A DNA stretch of 64,000 bases, taken from contig NQMI01000019.1 in assembly GCA_002270565.1 (NCBI GenBank), positions 124,001-188,000 of the forward strand, given 5' to 3'. This DNA is from Stenocarpella maydis. Lineage: Eukaryota; Ascomycota; Sordariomycetes; Diaporthales; Diaporthaceae. Below are positions 44,451-56,725 of the stretch, in pieces (the first letter of the stretch is position 1; each line of letters starts with the position of its first letter). Under the pieces are notes generated by a model that was given only the letters and a program-made list of their open reading frames with translations, was not told where the DNA came from and ran no database searches. The position numbers and the translations under genes were made by a program.

Positions 44451-46191
44451 CTAACACCCTCGGCCGAGGCGAATCCTCCCAAAGCCCCGCTGGACCTGCT
44501 CGCGCCGGGCTGCGCCGTCCTGGAAGTCGTCGGTGGAGCTGCAGCCGCTGGCGATCTTGTGGCTCGGCTTGTTGCCGAACATGTGGACCAGGATGGTCAT
44601 GACGAGGCTGCTGGCAATGCTGAGGCACAGGATGCCGATCATGGCCAGGTTGCTCCGGCGGTAACGGTAGGGGCCCGGCCTCGCGTCCTCTGGCCAGCCC
44701 GTGTAGAGTGCGTAGGTGGTGGTGATGCTGCCCAGGTTGCCGAGCCCCGAGACCAGGGCGGCTGCGGCGGCGACGCCGACCTCGCCGTGGCGGCGCTGGA
44801 AGATCTCGTTGGTCCACGTCATGCAGATTGGCACGGTGGGCCCGAGGCCAAGGCCAACCAAGAGCAGGCCTCCGTACCGGGCCCAGGAGTTGCTCAGGGC
44901 AAAGGTGACGGCCAGAAGGCCAGCAATCTGCACGAGGACAGCGCACGAGAAGAAGACTGGGCGCAGGCGGTGGAAGCGGTCTGAGATGGGCGTGACGATC
45001 AGGATGGAGATGAAATCCATGATCCAGATCGGCGCGAACAGCAGGCTGACCTGGATGCTCGTGTATGCCGGGTTGATCGAGGCGATGATGACGTTCCCGT
45101 AGAGCTGTGTGCCGATGCCGACGCCCACGACTCCGAAGTACATGAGCACAAGCGGCCAGAGACGCCAGTCAATCAGGACGTACCCCAGGTCTGCCCACGT
45201 CCAGGGACGCGGGTGGTAGACCCTCCTGAGGTCGTGGTAGTGCACCAGGGCATCCTCGCCCTCGAGAGCCTCGGGCGGCGCAGGGAGAAACCTCATCAGC
45301 CTGGGCTTCTCCCGCTTCTGGCCGGGCGGGAGAGGCCTGTCAGGCAGCCACCACAGCAGGGCGAAGCCCAGCATCACCGCCAGCGCACCGTAGACGAGGA
45401 ACATCCACTGGAAGCCGACGAGCCCTCCCAGCCCGTCCATCTCCTGGAAGCCAGCACTGACCAGCCCGACAACAGCGGCTGAGATCTGGGCGGCACTGAA
45501 GTACATGCCGATGCGCTTCCCGGTGCGGCTCGGCGGGTAAAAGAGGGTCAGGTAGTAGCTCATGCCGGGCCACATGCCCGCGATGACGACGCCGAGCAGG
45601 AAGCGCAGCAGCTTGACGGACCAGGCCGCGCGCACGGCGGCGAAGCACATGCCGATGACGCCGACGGCGAGGACGATGCGGGCCATCCAGACGCGGGGGC
45701 TGAGCCTGCTCATGACGAGGTTGGACGGGCAGTCGAAGATGACGTACGAGACGTAGAAGAGGGCCAGGGCGGTGGAGGTGTCCCGCGGCGTCAGGTTGAG
45801 GACCGACATGAGGTCGTGGCCCTGGGCGGTGTTCATGGTCTGGGCGAGCCCGATGTTGGAGCGGATGGCGGAGCAGAGGAAGTATAGGATCCAGAAGGCT
45901 GGCCGACGGTTCTTGGTAAGCCGACGAGTCTGCCCGCAGGACTTGGCCGTCACCCATGGTGATAACATGATGTGACACATGGAAGGGATATCTATCGGGC
46001 GTACCTGGTATGATGCGCATGTCCAGCTTCCTGTAAACCGCCTCGACCCTCTCAACGGGATAGTCCCCCTGATGCGGCTCAGCTAGGACATGCGCCGGTG
46101 GCTGTTCCGCGGCATCCTTGGTGTGTTCGTCACTGCCGACAGAGATGCCACCTCCCGTGGCTGTGGTCTCTGGTGCCTTGGTGGTGGCCAT
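44451..46191 (-). CDS. MFS transporter, anion:cation symporter (Dal5/allantoate permease-like) family
   Basis: Two exons (46191-46005 and 45898-44451) joined by a 106-bp intron encode 544 aa. The junction gives YRKLDMRIIPAFWILYFLCSAIRSNIG, which is the expected start of helix 1 in the ACS family (TC 2.A.1.14), and this supports the chosen splice sites. About 12 membrane helices follow, with LRFLLGVVIAGMWPGMSYYL and FYPPSRTGKRIGMYFSAAQIS as family hallmarks. A cytosolic loop lies between helices 6 and 7, and there is an Arg/Gly-rich C-terminal tail. Family members import organic anions such as allantoate, nicotinate, pantothenate, tartrate or peptides. Here it may carry a substrate or product of the neighbouring putative pathway, but it could equally be an independent nutrient transporter. 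Confidence 0.88.
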
Positions 46192-49100
46192 ACTCGAACT
46201 GCAGAGCAATGGAGGAGCGTGCTATCAGTCTTTTCTGGCCAGGCCCCCCGGTGGTTACACAGTGAGAATATCTCAGGCCTCAAGAAGCAGGAGGGGTAGA
46301 TGCTGTGATTATGGAAGCACCCTCGATCGAGAGCAGTGTACGTAGTTTACATACGACTCAAGGTGCTAAGGAGGAAAAATTTGAACCATGCAGGTGTCGG
46401 GTATTCTCTCGCATCATGCCTAGTGTAGACGAGAGTTCTCGGGACTAGCAAGGTGGGGACAGCCAATCGCAGCATTTCTGATTCCGATTCGGTGTTCGCG
46501 GTCATGGTTTTCTCGGCTGAGGTCGGTTGAGAGCGGTGCTCCCACGTTCTAGCTGCATAAGCGTTTTTCAATCCAGTGCAGACCCGTCAGTGTAGGATGG
46601 AATGGCTCACTGATTCCTGCTAGAAATAACTCCGTTTTGCCCTTGCCATGTCAAAGTCCCGTTTCTTCCTGGTGCGACGAGAATGAGGTAGGAGGCTGCA
46701 CGTGTGTGCTAATCAATCGTGGGGTCTAGCATCAGACAAGTCCTTAATTCAGTAAATAGCGTTATCTGATCCAAGCTTATCAGATTCGACGTCATGGGAT
46801 ACATTCAAGGGTTCGGGTCGAGTGCATTTGACGCGAAGGCGGGAAGAGGTATGGAGTACTCCGTACATACTCAAGTACGGACAGTTCATTCGAGCCGTGG
46901 CAGGTCTGGTGGTGTATCGGAGTATATGCATGCACTATCGCCAAATTTGCATTGGGTAACGAGCCTTGGTGGCTTCGAAGGCTAAGCCTGAGTGACGAGG
47001 ATCTTTGTATCTCATGTATATGCAAGATGGGATCTCGCTGGGCAGGTTCAGGCCTCAGGCTACAAGGCTACAAGGCTGAAATATCACAACAACGCAATGA
47101 TGCCTGGGTCCGTTCTCGGGACATCTGTTTGCTCGCCTTCCCCCGCCTCACCGTCCTCATCTCAGATTGATCTCACCATTGAATCGTTCCATCACAGACG
47201 AGGTGTCGCCATTACCTACACCGAGGCGGAAAAGGGGTCCGAGTCATACTCGTATCTGCTCTCTTCCACACGTCAGTTGTGTCTTTTCGTCCACGATGCT
47301 GGACACGCCCCTGGACATCTCGGCGTGAATTAAACCCCCCAATCACCTTGAATCCTGAGATGTGCACGGCCCGTCTTACGACCCAACATTGAAAGTTGTG
47401 CCGCTGCCAAGGTCACCAGTTAACTAAATGATCCAATACTAGCAGCTCACGAGCACTCCCACACGGCGAGACATATGCCCCCGTTCGGCCCCTGCTCACG
47501 ACTCGGAGGCTCCTGACTTTGACCTTCGGGAGCAGCGGAGCTGAGTCACCACGGGCATACCCACCATCGCCCTCATGACACCCTCAATGGGGCTGATTGC
47601 CTAGTCCGAGTCCTTCTGAGTTACACCAAAAGGCGTTTTTACAAGCACAAGACCACAGCACCAAGTTCAAGAGAGCCCATCTGCCTGCCTGTTTTGGCAT
47701 CGCGCCCCATTCCGCAGACGAATGCTATTCACCATGGGACTCACCGGACTGGACGGGCTAGGTCGATCTGCCATGATGGGACCTAGCTCTCGCAGTACCC
47801 GTCCGCCTCCACTTGTGGCTTGTGCTCGTCGGTCTTGTCTTGCCGCCTTGCCGCGTTGGGCCTTTGGGTCTCGGTGCGTCTTCGACTGGGACTCGGAGCG
47901 GCGAGTGCCATACAGTATGGCACTGCTGCACCAAGGCCAGGGCTGAGCCAGGCTGCCTGCCACGTACTGCACTTCGTCACTTGGTCAACACTTTTGCCCC
48001 TTCACGGCGCCGTCATGTCGTCGCCCGACACGCTTGTCAAGCACACCAGCAGGCCATGCAACAACTCAGCCAGTGGTTGTCCAAGCAGGACCTCTTTTGG
48101 CTGCCCCAGCCAACACAGCGCCCTGCTGCCTCAGCACTGTCTTGAGGCCTCTGTGGGTTGTGGCTTGCTGCCGAAGCCCCCCCTGGTGTCACGGCCCGAG
48201 CATGGGCGTGCCTGGAACAAGCCCTGAGGGCGATCCTTCCGAGGGTCACTAAGTGGGCCACGTCGCGCTGGTCCCTGCAGGACTGCAGGGTGTTCAGGGC
48301 GCTGGCAAGTGCTAGAAGCCAGGCCGGCGACCGCAGGCCGACACATGGCATTGTGAAGCTGTGGTCGACGTGGCGGTGCAGCTGATTGACCCATTCCTCC
48401 TTGGCCCTTGATCCGAGCATCCATGTCAACTGGTAAGTGCGACCCAAGGCATCAGGACTCTGCCCTACAGAAATCCTGTGGCTGACACGGGGTAAATCAA
48501 GAGGCATAGGGCTGAGGAAGATGAGAACGCCGTCCGGGTCAGCTGGAGAGAGGGCGTGGGCGGTGGTGATAATTGGGTGCCTGCGGAACGGCCTTAATTA
48601 GCACGAATTTGGTGACTCACGCCCACCGGGTCGAGTCATCTCTGCCTAGCCCGCGTCCTGTCCCGTGGCTTTCTTATCAATAAATAACAAAGGGGTTCCC
48701 GGATGGATCAAGCCTCGAGGCGTGTTGCGTGTTGCATCGAAACCACCTGCAACCATGACGACGGCGGCGACCTCAGCAGCCTGTTTGGATCGCTGTTGAA
48801 CTGAACAGGCACGGTTGCCTTGCCCTTGAGTGTGCATCCGTCGTTTTCTCCCTGTCTTATCGTTATCGCCGACGCACTAGGCTGCAAAACTACTTAAGTA
48901 CTCGGTAAGTACTCCGTACTTAGGTACCCCATCGCAGTACTGAGTACGTACCAGTACCGAGTACAGCACAACCGCACGAGCCCTCACTGCTCGCTGCTCA
49001 TTGGCCAAGGCTTGGTGGGTTGGAGCTTGGTCCAACAGCACAACATCCTCCGGACATCACTGCACTTTGTTCCCGCCTGACGCAGGCGCAACAGCAATAT

Positions 49101-49345
49101 CGCCATCATCACCTCACAACCTCACAACCCCATACGCCTTTGTGTATCTATCTGTCTATCTTGCCAGTTCCTACGAGCCGCGACGCCCGGCGCATTACTT
49201 ATTTCTCTACTATATCCATCTCCTCCCCGGTCCCGGCGTCTCCAGCGTCCTTTTATTTCGGCATCGCCACGCCCCCTCGAGTCCGACAGACCACACACCC
49301 CACCCTTCGCCACCCATCATCCGCTCTGCCGCGGCTGTCCGCTCC
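46192..49345. other. Gene-free 3.15-kb region upstream of the zinc-finger gene
   Basis: The divergent promoter region between the ACS transporter and the C2H2 protein has overlapping open frames at 47,700-48,500 on both strands, but no domain or intron structure supports them. It carries exact TACTCCGTA copies at 46857-46865 and 48910-48918; the latter lies in a cluster of AGTAC/GTACC repeats (48893-48966) upstream of the zinc-finger gene. Confidence 0.5.
48893..48966. promoter_or_regulatory. Cluster of AGTAC/GTAC short palindromic repeats
   Basis: At least eight GTAC cores occur within about 75 bp, several as AGTACTCGGTAAGTACT-type or CAGTACCGAGTAC-type near-palindromes, about 400 bp upstream of the zinc-finger start codon. 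It could be a regulator-binding array or a 5' UTR structure. The function is unknown. Confidence 0.4.
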
Positions 49346-50556
49346 ATGAGTGACGAAAAGTACCCGACTGGTCTCCCAACCCCACCCACGGCACATCGCG
49401 ACGCTACCCCTTGCCCGGACGTCACGATGAGTGTCGCGTACGAGCCGCGCTCCTTCCACGAGGACAGCCCGTACGCCCCCGTGGGCGAGAACGACCATGA
49501 CATGAACAAGTTCATCAACGAGGCAAATGTCGACGACATGGCGAACCTGGCTGCTGCCACCTACGAGCCTGCCAACGAGCCCTCCCCGGCTGTCTTCGAC
49601 CCGTCCCCCTCGCCTGCCGTCGACTTACACCCCGTCGCGCCCCCCAACGTCGACCCTACCAATGTCCCCGTAAGGGACCTGTCGCCCGCTGCCCCGAATG
49701 CTTACCACTCGGCCCAGGCAACACCTCACCGCATCAAGCCCATAGTCAAGCCCAACCGCGAGATTACCAAGAGCGAGGATGGAAAGTTCCTATGTACATG
49801 GCCTGACTGCTCCGAGATGGTCAAGAAATTCCACAGGAAATGCGAGTGGAGGTCGGTTGTGCCTCCCTTACCCCCCGCCCGACGCGTCGTGACCCCTTCT
49901 GTCTTCTTTGCTAACCACGTCTCCACAGCAAACACATGGACAAGCACGAGCGACCCTACGTATGCACCGCCAAAGGATGCGAGAAGATCCAAGGCTTCAC
50001 GTACAGCGGTGGGCTATTGCGGCACGAGCGCGAGGTGCACGGAAAGCACGGCGGCCCCAAGAAGAAGCTCCTCTGCCCTCACGTCAACTGCAAGCGGTCG
50101 AGCGGCAAAGGCTTCTCGAGACAAGAAAATCTGTCAGAGCACCTGCGCCGCGTCCACACCTCCGCCGGCCCCATCCAGATGGACAGCCCCGGCAGCGAGA
50201 ATACTGAGCCCAGCAACAGCGATGCCGCCAACGTCGCCTATGCTGCCTTGAAGACGGCCATGAGCCCCGCAAACCTGGACAACCACCTCCCCGAGGCGGG
50301 CGAAAAGCGCAAGCGTAGCGTCGACGACGACGCGGGCCGCGCGCACTGCGGCGATGACGACGACAACCGGCCCATCGAGGTCATTCGTGCCGACAACAAA
50401 CGCCTTCGCAAGGAGATCGCTGAGCTACGTCAGGCGCTCGAGGAGAGCAGGCGCTCGGGCACCGAGATGCAGTCGCAGCTCACCGCCATCCAGCAGGCCC
50501 TGGGTAACCCCACCATCAGCCAGACCCTGGCGTTCCAACAACCACCGGAGCTCTAG
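49346..50556 (+). CDS. C2H2 zinc-finger transcription factor
   Basis: Two exons (49346-49851 and 49929-50556) with a 77-bp intron encode 377 aa. The N-terminal 150 residues are acidic and Pro-rich, as in activation domains. Three C2H2 fingers follow: FLCTWPDCSEMVKKFHRK..HMDKHE (about 152-177, interrupted by the intron), YVCTAKGCEKIQGF..LLRHEREVH, and LLCPHVNCKRSSGKGFSRQENLSEHLRRVH to about residue 243. A KRKR basic motif and a predicted coiled coil (about 330-365, with EVIRADNKRLRKEIAELR) lie near the C-terminus and suggest dimerisation. The start is the ATG before SDEKYPTG; an upstream in-frame ATG at 49001 would add about 115 residues of unlikely composition. It is probably a nuclear regulator; its targets are unknown. 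It lies 3 kb from the proposed biosynthetic cluster, so a link is possible but unproven. Confidence 0.87.
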
Positions 50557-52380
50557 GGGGGTTTCCAGGATGTCGGGACCGCACAGGTCGGTGTCGGACG
50601 ACAACAGCGAGTCGGGGTGGCGCAAGCTCGTAGCTCACCACAGACGGACGAGCGCTGCTACCTTCGCGGTGGCGAATATCCCATGGAGCCGCTAGGGTTT
50701 GGCTCCGGGATGTACTGCTTTGACGTCCAGACTGGCTGGCCGCCCTCGGTCTGAGGTGGATGGCATGTGTCTGGCGCAAGCCCCTGAGTTCATTATCTTT
50801 TTTCTTTTCTTTTTTAGCGGTCCAGGAGTCATCAGTTTGCACTAGAAGGCGTACACGGGAGTCACGGGTTCTCCGGCCCATTTCTACGTGTCTTGGCACC
50901 GAGAGCGGTTTTTGTCCGACTAGATCCTGCCCGTTGCCATGGTGGACTCGGCAGCATGGAGTTTGAGTTTATGTTTTATTATGTTTTGCTATGGGGTGAG
51001 CGTCTCTCCGGCATTCTGTGGTGTCTTTGGCCCTTTTTTTTTCATCAACGGTTGGCTCAGTGGTGTTTTCCTTGGACAAGACAGAGATATCCCGCTTCTT
51101 TTCTCTTTTGTTTCCACATGGAGGCGTTCAGGCTGAGAGATGGAGTCCATCATTTCACTTAAGAGTCCTCCAAACTGAGATACCCCCATGTAGATGTCGG
51201 ATGCACCGGAATTAGATGTGTCTGGTTCCTTTTTCACGCCCAGGACGTTCGGGGCTCGTTGTCAAGTCTCTCCGGACTTTGTTCGTGATTTATACTCTTG
51301 CACGCTCTTGCTTGTCAACTGGGTAATTGTGGGGTATGGCGTCTTCGGGTGAGAGATGCACGGATCGAAGTAGACTCATGAGTGCCTGAGATCTTTAGCA
51401 TGTGACTCGGTTATAGTATCATACTTAGGTATATAATAGCCCATGTATGCAACAATACTCCCGCATACTCAAGGCTCGTTTTACGTCTGCCCACTCGAGT
51501 AGCACACTCTTGGGGGGCTGATGCAAACGTGCTTTGTGGCGCCATGGGGAAGTCGGAGGACAACCCAAATATTGTTTAGTGGTTGAGATACTTTCATGGT
51601 GTGTATACCAGTACTTTATCACCGCTACGCTTCACATTTTCCTCTGACCTCAGCACAGGACGGAATAATTCCTTGTCTCTTATTCAGCCTGGCCTTTATA
51701 AGGCAATGGCAGGCATACTGACAACTTACAGCCATCAACTGTAGGTTTCGCTGAACTTCCCGACGCGCCCAGAAAGAGGATGTGAAATGTCAAGGTAATA
51801 TTGCTCTCCATATTCCATTTTAAAGTTTTACCGCTCGATTATGGGGTAGTTTTATCATGGTTGCCGAGGACCAATGGCGGGTCTTTCTCGCAAAACCTTT
51901 CCTGTTACGAGCACAATTCTTGACGAGGCCTACAAGGAGCCCCCTATCACACTAGGGTCCCCAGCACATAATCGTGTCTTATTCGCAACGCTCCCGATGC
52001 ATTCCATTCCGCATAGGCTACCACCGGGTCCAGTTGCCTATTCTTCGGCCATCTAGGGTAGCACTGGAACGGCCGCCGGCATTCTTTTTTGTACCTAGGT
52101 AGTAGTTAGTCTTCACGTGGCGCCGTTGGCAAGGGCATATTATATCATGGCGATCGGGGTTTAAACACCTCCTTGTTTTTGACAAGTGAAGTCATACCAA
52201 CTTCAAATCTTAGTATAGATCATCCAAGATATTCCCTTGAAGCAGATGCGCGGGTGCCGGGGCGCAACGGCCAAGAATTTGCAACTGAGCTAAGGCAAGC
52301 TTGAAATACAACAGCAGCGCCACACCGACAAATGTGTTGGCGTGGATAAGAGCGCGACCTTTGGCAAATCTGAGGCGAGA
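50557..52380. other. Gene-free region downstream of the zinc-finger gene
   Basis: 1.8 kb with T-rich 3' UTR-like sequence at 50790-51060 and promoter sequence for the next gene. It contains the palindrome TACCTAGGTA at 52092-52101. No coding sequence was supported. Confidence 0.5.
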
Positions 52381-53240
52381 ATGAGGTTTAACACGATCAC
52401 CTCATTGTCAGCCCTACTAATCTCAGTACGATCCAGGTTTTCTTTTTTCTTTTTTCTTTTTTCTTTTTATCCCCTTTGTGAATCCAAGCCTTACTACATC
52501 ACAGTTGACCGTCATCAATCTTACAGGCGTCTACGCAGGCACAGGATAACGTGAATGCCGCTGCCCCTTTTCGAGAGGCTACTTTCTGGCATCATTGTCC
52601 TCGGAAAAGCGATCTGAAGTTGGGAGACGGATTACTTGACTGCGGCTGCACTAGCGATGGCAAGTCTTGGCTTGACTGGCTTGACTGGTTCGATTGGGGC
52701 GACGACAAGACCACTTGTACCGTAACCGTCACGCAGACCGTGGGCAACGGAGCCACACCAGGCATCCCTCCCACAGCGACAACAGAGCAGCCGGGCCAGC
52801 CCGCTCAAACACAGCCGGGGTTCACGCAGCCGACGCAGACGGTCGGCAACCCGACGGCAACAAGCGGACAGCCCGGGTTGCCCACACAGACCGGTAGCCT
52901 GTTTTCCTCCGTCGCCCCGCCGGCGTCTTCGAGAGCGCCCCCGAGCATGCCCTCGGTCGGGTCCCAGGCCAGCCCAACAGCCTCAGGCGTCTACCCGGAG
53001 GCAAGCTCGGGGCTCAGCGGGCTGGCATCGGAGCTTGGTACTGCGGCAGGCTCAGGCCGGTCGGGCATCACCTCTGAGGTTGGGCGGCCGACCAGCTCTG
53101 CCGCTCCGAGAGCTACTAGCTCAATCAACAGCGAGGCGCCTCCTTCAATCTTTCGGACGGGGGCTGCTGCTCCCATGCGCACGGCGGGGGTGGCCATGGG
53201 GGCTTTGTTTGGAGGCGCTGTCGCGCTGGCGAACATTTGA
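52381..53240 (+). CDS. Secreted, probably GPI-anchored Ser/Thr/Pro-rich surface protein
   Basis: Exon 1 (52381-52425) and exon 2 (52527-53240) are joined by a 101-bp intron containing a long pyrimidine tract, giving 252 aa. The join creates a signal peptide (MRFNTITSLSALLIS followed by ASTQAQ). Next comes a short region with cysteines and a DW repeat (SWLDWLDWFDWGDD), then TTCTVTVTQTV, a motif common at the start of Ser/Thr-rich stalks in fungal wall proteins. The central part is low-complexity with QPGQP/TQT repeats. The C-terminus ends in a hydrophobic stretch (MGALFGGAVALANI) after small residues, consistent with a GPI-attachment signal. It is probably displayed on the cell wall or membrane. 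No enzymatic domain is present. Confidence 0.75.
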
Positions 53241-54142
53241 CGGAACTTTTGGACGGCCTGCGGGCCTGGGGATTTAAGTCGTTGACAGCGACGCGCAGCT
53301 TGGCTGAACACTTTGATTCTACAAGCTATTGCGTTCGAGTCGCTATTATTCATATTCGCAATAACTCTGTCCATTGGTCGCAAGGTAATGATGCAGACTA
53401 TGCTTGGGTTCCTCGGGGTCAGAGCTGCCATGTGTCTATGACTCTGATAAAATCAAATCTGGAACTCATCCCGCTAAAGAACGAAATGTAGAGGGCTACT
53501 GACTGGGTGAAGAAAGCAGTAACATCGAGCTTCTCATGACGACCTTGGAAAGTTGGCCAATTTTGACAATCATCGAATATGGAATTTTCTATGGATTCCT
53601 TTCCCAGGCAAGATAGTTGATTCTGGACGTGGGCCGGTAAACTAAGCATCGCGGGATACACTAAGTTGGGCACCTGTAAACAAGGAAGTCCTGCGGGCCC
53701 AACTCGATAATTTAATCTGTCCATCTAGTCTGCGGCAGCCAGATTCGAATAGTGGAATTCTAATTCAAAAGGGACCCCGGTAGTAGAGTGGGATAACCAC
53801 AGTGTGTGATAACAAGTACTTATATTGGGTAGCAACTTAAACTGTGGTCATTTGGCTGAGCATCGTCGGCAAGAATTATCACGATCACATGGTTCTCGGA
53901 TCATGTTCGGTGGATATCCTTCGGTGCCCAGCTTCACTAGGTCCAGTCAGGACTCCAAACCCGGGGGTAAATCCCACCAATTGCAACGCTTGGCAGCAAA
54001 CTTGTACTGCCTAAAGAGTGTTTAAAATTGTGGAAGACGGAAATTCTGATCAAAGAATCTTATAAACCATTTCAAAGGACCTGGGCAAGGACACAAGACA
54101 AATTTGATTTGTTGTATTCTTAACTCCAACTCGACACCTGAG
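53241..54142. other. Gene-free region upstream of the CE16-like esterase
   Basis: 900 bp of intergenic sequence without a supported gene. It holds the 3' UTR of the surface protein gene and the esterase promoter. Confidence 0.5.
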
Positions 54143-55409
54143 ATGCTCCCCCCACAACCCTGTTCACCACTCCGCCTCGTGGGCATCGGCCTGATGTCAC
54201 TCGTGTCAGTGGCCATAGGCTCGGCAATCCCGCTTGCACCGTTCGAATGGCAAAATATAAAGCATCTGTGAGTAGCTTAGCTGTCATCGCTCATCAGCGG
54301 CGGCGAGACGATGTATCTGGGAGCTGATTTATTAAACCTTGGAATCGCTTTTGGCGACTCGTATACATATGTCCAAGGGGTGTACGGGCGTCAGAACTAC
54401 AGTTTCATCGGCGATTACCTGCCGGGGAACTTTGCCTATGACGCAGAGACTCTCCTGGCGAGCCGGATCGTGCACGGATTCACCGGGACCGCAGAGGGCG
54501 GGCCGAACTGGGTCCAACACCTGACGGGCTGCGGCCTGGAGCCCGGGCTGACATCGCCGCTGTCCTGTGGCCTGCAGCTTTGGGATTTTGCTTTTGCCGG
54601 TGCTGACGTCTCGGCGGAATTGTGAGGTCTTGATTTGGTTTCCCTTCGGCTCAGGATGAGTCCCGTGCGACTGACAGGCGCAGCACACCAATTCATCACA
54701 ACTTTTCCGTCCAGTTGGTCAATCAGACCCAGCAGTTCCTGACATACGGGCAGCCGGTGTTTGAAGAAAGGCTACAAGTCTCGGCTTCAGAGACTCTTGT
54801 CGCGATCTGGATTGGGATCAACGATATCAATGACCTGGCAAAAGCCCCCGGGCCCCACGACTTGCCCAGCATCTACGACACCATCGTCTCCAGTATATTC
54901 TCCCAATCCGTGGCGCCTCTTTTTGAGGCGGGTTACCGCAACTTCCTCTTTGTCAACTTGCCTCCGCTGGATCGTACACCGGGAAACCTTGAGGCGGTCA
55001 GCCCATCCCCAAACACCACAATGATAGGATGGTGGGACGACGCCCTCCAACAGTACAGCGACGGCTTTTCCAGCAATAACGACGGTGCCGCGACCTTGTT
55101 GTTTGATGCAAACACATTCTTGAACGATGTCCTAGACAATGCGAGCGAGTATGGGATCACAAATACAACGGACTTCTGCGCCGGGTATCTGTATGAAGAT
55201 GTTTTGGTAGACTGGGACAAGTATGGCTGCTCCGGGCCGCTTCATACCTACTTTTGGTTCAACAGCGGACACATGTAAGTCTGATTGCCATTTTATGTGA
55301 CCCGAGGCCATGCCGGCGTGGTGAGGCTGACGGTTGCAGGACGAGTCGTGTACATGAAATCCTAGCCGCGGAAGTGGCAAAGTTTTTGAGCAGCCAGACT
55401 ACTTATTGA
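54143..55409 (+). CDS. GDSL/SGNH esterase, carbohydrate esterase family 16-like
   Basis: Four exons (54143-54267, 54298-54621, 54684-55274, 55340-55409) give 369 aa. A signal-like N-terminus (residues about 8-32) is followed by FEWQNIKHL and then FGDSYTYVQG, whose Ser is the predicted nucleophile. GPNWVQHLTGC, LQLWDFAFAGADVS, WIGINDIND (block III Asn) and the C-terminal YFWFNSGH..VHEILAAEVAKFL with the catalytic His complete the SGNH pattern. CE16 enzymes remove acetyl groups from xylo-oligosaccharides and similar sugars outside the cell. The first intron is only 30 bp, and joining it adds about 15 residues (LGGETMYLGADLLN) just before the GDS block, where relatives go straight into it. Either the first splice site is misplaced or the N-terminus is damaged. 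The rest is secure. Confidence 0.8.
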
Positions 55410-56725
55410 AGACATCTTCAGTGTGGGAGTACAGCTCTAAGGTATCCGTCTCACCCTGTAGCTGCATGAGATAGCTTCGGCTTCTCATCAATATAAAATT
55501 ATGCAAAATAGTGTCTTTGAGGACATTCCGCTGCTAGGTGGATGCCATGCATGCGAAAATAATTTCTTTCCGCGCCAGCCTCTCCCGTTCCAAATCTGGA
55601 CGAGGGTAGAATACTAAAGAGGCATGGTGGCCTTAAGTTGAGTCACTGGCATGAACGCCTGGTGCTTCAGTTGCGTGACGTCAGATGGGTCATACCACAG
55701 AACGTGCGTTAGCGGATGCTGAAGACTCAGAGGGAGACAGACAGCGACCGAGTGCTTTTGCCCTGGATTTCTGCCGTCATTAAAAAGGACTGAAGTTCTG
55801 AGATGATGTTGGAGACTATGTCCCTGCGACAGGAGGTCTGCCTTTAGCAGCAGACCCGACATTCTTCAGCACCCCAGAGTAAGCTTCGCAACAATTTCGG
55901 TGGCCATGGTCGAGGATGAAGAAGCTAAAGATTCGTTGTTTTGGAACTGAGCTGACCTTGGGGCAGCCAAGCAATTGTTTCGCTAGGCTCAGGTCACAGC
56001 TACTAGGTAACGGGGTATGTATGGTTATCAGCCGCCAGGAGTTGGACAGAACTGAAGAGACAGTGTGCCCTCGAACTGAAGGCTCCCATTATATTCTCCA
56101 AGAGACCTCGCCTGATTCGTAAGTCTGGACCAAGTCTACTGATTCCGTTGTCTCCAGTGAGAGGTCAACCATGCGAGGAGCCGTCATCGATAGGGTCCTG
56201 CCATGTTGGCTGGTCCAAAATACCTAGCAATCTGGGCGGGTCACATTCTTGGAGATTTTAAAGACAGCTATTACGGGTATCCCCATGGGCACCGCCAACC
56301 GTATGCGTGCAGAGAAGCTGCTTGGCAGATGAACAACAGTACTAACTGGCATCCGGGCATCCTGGGAACTACCAGTGGCGAAGTTCATGGCAAGGTAGTA
56401 AGTACTGTGGAGCGGTTGATCTTCCCCACAGATATTATCAACACCAGGGGCATCGATTCGCCGTTGACAAAGTCTAGCCCTGAAGAATGACGGGGCACAC
56501 TCGTGGTTACTGCGACGATATGGGTAACCGTGAGACTTTAGCCTCCGGAGTGGAGCCCATCTCCCACAAAATGTGTGTTGCGATCAGGGATCGGGCCTGC
56601 CTCGGCCGACCGAGGATATATCAAATCCCAGATTCTGCTCATGCGGGCGAGGATCTCGAGCTTTTTGAAATCCTCAACCCTACATTATCGCCAGTGGCCA
56701 TTTGTCTTCCTGCGTCCTGCCTGCG
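55410..56725. other. Gene-free region between esterase and P450 genes
   Basis: 1.3 kb with no supported gene. An open stretch at 56203-56490 has no recognisable domain. Confidence 0.5.

Noticed and set aside
47667..48507. Overlapping open frames on both strands in GC-rich DNA
   Set aside because: Mutually overlapping with no domains and no consistent intron pattern. GC-rich DNA gives long chance frames.
56203..56490. 95-codon open frame before the P450 gene
   Set aside because: No family resemblance, signal peptide or splice context. More likely intergenic.
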